Below the pieces are notes generated by a model, which worked only from the letters and a program-made list of their open reading frames with translations, was not told the origin of the DNA and searched no databases. Both the position numbers and the translations under genes were made by a program. A stretch of 64,000 nucleotides of DNA from Roseivivax sp. THAF197b (GTDB lineage: Bacteria > Pseudomonadota > Alphaproteobacteria > Rhodobacterales > Rhodobacteraceae): positions 1,340,001 through 1,404,000 of the forward strand of contig NZ_CP045318.1 in assembly GCF_009363255.1 (NCBI RefSeq), read 5' to 3'. Of the stretch, positions 63,455 through 64,000 are shown one piece after another. Positions within the stretch are counted from its first letter, which is position 1; each line of letters starts with the position of its first letter.

Positions 63455-64000
63455 TCACGGGGCGAGGATGTCCCTCAGATCGACGCTGGGGGCAGGGGCG
63501 TCCCGCAGGTCCAGCGCGGTGACGAGATCCACCAGGTGGCTTTTCATCAGATCTTCCGCCTGCGTCCCGTCGCCGCTCCGAAACGCCTCGACGAGGGCGT
63601 GATGCGCATGCTCTTCGCAAAGCGCGCTTTGCCTGCGCCAATAAAGTGCGATGATCAGCGATGACCGCGCCACGAGGCGTTCGATGAAGCCTGCGATGGT
63701 GGTCTGGTCGGCGATGCGCGAAATCTCGATATGGAACTGCCCGGACAGGCGCAGGGCGCGACCGGGCGCGCCCTCGGCGATGGCGGCATGTTCGGCGGCG
63801 ATATGGGCTTCAAGCCGGGCAAGCGCCTCGGGCGTCATCCGTTCGGCCGCAGAGCGCGCGGTGCGCGGCTCAAGAAGGGCGCGGGCCTCGAAGACCTCGC
63901 GCGCCTCGCGCACCGTGGGCTGGGAGACGAAGGCACCGCGATTGCGCTTCAACTCCACCAATTCGAGATGCGACAGGGCCTGAAGCGCCGACCGCACGAC
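63455..64000 (-). CDS. GntR/FadR-family regulator (runs off right edge)
   Basis: About 181 residues are inside the window; the N-terminal part of the winged helix lies beyond base 64000. Visible are the end of the DNA-binding domain (VVRSALQALSHLELVELKRN, RGAFVSQPTV) and a full FCD ligand domain (FEARALLEPRTARSAAERM, FHIEISRIADQTTIAGFIE, EHAHHALVEAFRSGDG), with His residues that bind metal in this family. It regulates a catabolic or transport gene set, presumably to the right. Confidence 0.88.
   Translation of the reverse strand, partial: VVRSALQALSHLELVELKRNRGAFVSQPTVREAREVFEARALLEPRTARSAAERMTPEALARLEAHIAAEHAAIAEGAPGRALRLSGQFHIEISRIADQTTIAGFIERLVARSSLIIALYWRRQSALCEEHAHHALVEAFRSGDGTQAEDLMKSHLVDLVTALDLRDAPAPSVDLRDILAP

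Overview
The window looks like a chromosomal segment of a high-GC alphaproteobacterium, most likely in the Rhodobacteraceae/Roseobacter group. The reasons are dense GC-rich coding, many ABC and tripartite tricarboxylate transporters, an sqdBDC sulfolipid operon of the Rhodobacter type, and a small-RNA locus with two CCUCCUCCC-loop hairpins of the 'cuckoo' type known from Rhodobacterales. I see no rRNA, tRNA, CRISPR array, intact insertion sequence or phage. The window starts inside a sensor kinase gene (minus strand) and ends inside a GntR-family regulator gene (minus strand).

Layout. 1-3.4 kb: sensor kinase, LuxR-type response regulator, a small sulfite-oxidase-fold protein, and a REC protein with a degenerate GGDEF-like domain. 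3.4-8.4 kb: dabA-dabB inorganic carbon uptake pair with a divergent LysR gene. 9.2-11.8 kb: NMT1/TauT-type ABC importer. 11.8-17.4 kb: TctCBA transporter operon ending in a cytosolic gamma-glutamyltransferase, with a divergent LysR. 18-19.9 kb: PQQ-type sugar dehydrogenase and a small cytochrome c. 20.1-22.6 kb: DUF1045 protein, beta-propeller protein, HpcH/HpaI aldolase. 22.6-22.8 kb: cuckoo-type sRNA. 23.3-29.6 kb: ATP-grasp ligase, a large protein with a papain-like triad, then sqdB-sqdD-sqdC. 29.6-33.7 kb: RND efflux pump. 34-35.4 kb: fused membrane/spermidine-synthase-like protein. 35.6-42.3 kb: OmpR-type two-component system divergent from a sugar ABC importer. 42.3-47.3 kb: guanidine operon. 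47.5-51.2 kb: DUF3775 protein, trxC, DnaJ-CbpM pair, small protein, hydrolase. 51.2-53.9 kb: two membrane GTPases. 54-59.9 kb: ChaC, then an ABC/FtsX-HlyD export system and a small lipoprotein. 59.9-62.3 kb: PhaC synthase and a VOC protein. 62.3-63.5 kb: an AT-richer patch with two tiny secreted proteins. 63.5-64 kb: GntR regulator (partial).

Most informative points. (1) A guanidine-I (ykkC) riboswitch at 47169-47270 heads a minus-strand operon: substrate-binding protein, permease, ATPase, GdmH-like guanidine hydrolase, a very His-rich protein and a 52-residue secreted peptide. The last two are candidates for nickel handling of the enzyme and may be undescribed in that role. (2) A two-hairpin cuckoo sRNA whose last hairpin is also its terminator. 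(3) An ATP-grasp ligase paired with an unrecognised 655-residue protein carrying a likely Cys-His-Asn triad, directly upstream of sulfolipid genes; this is the best candidate here for an uncharacterised enzymatic system.
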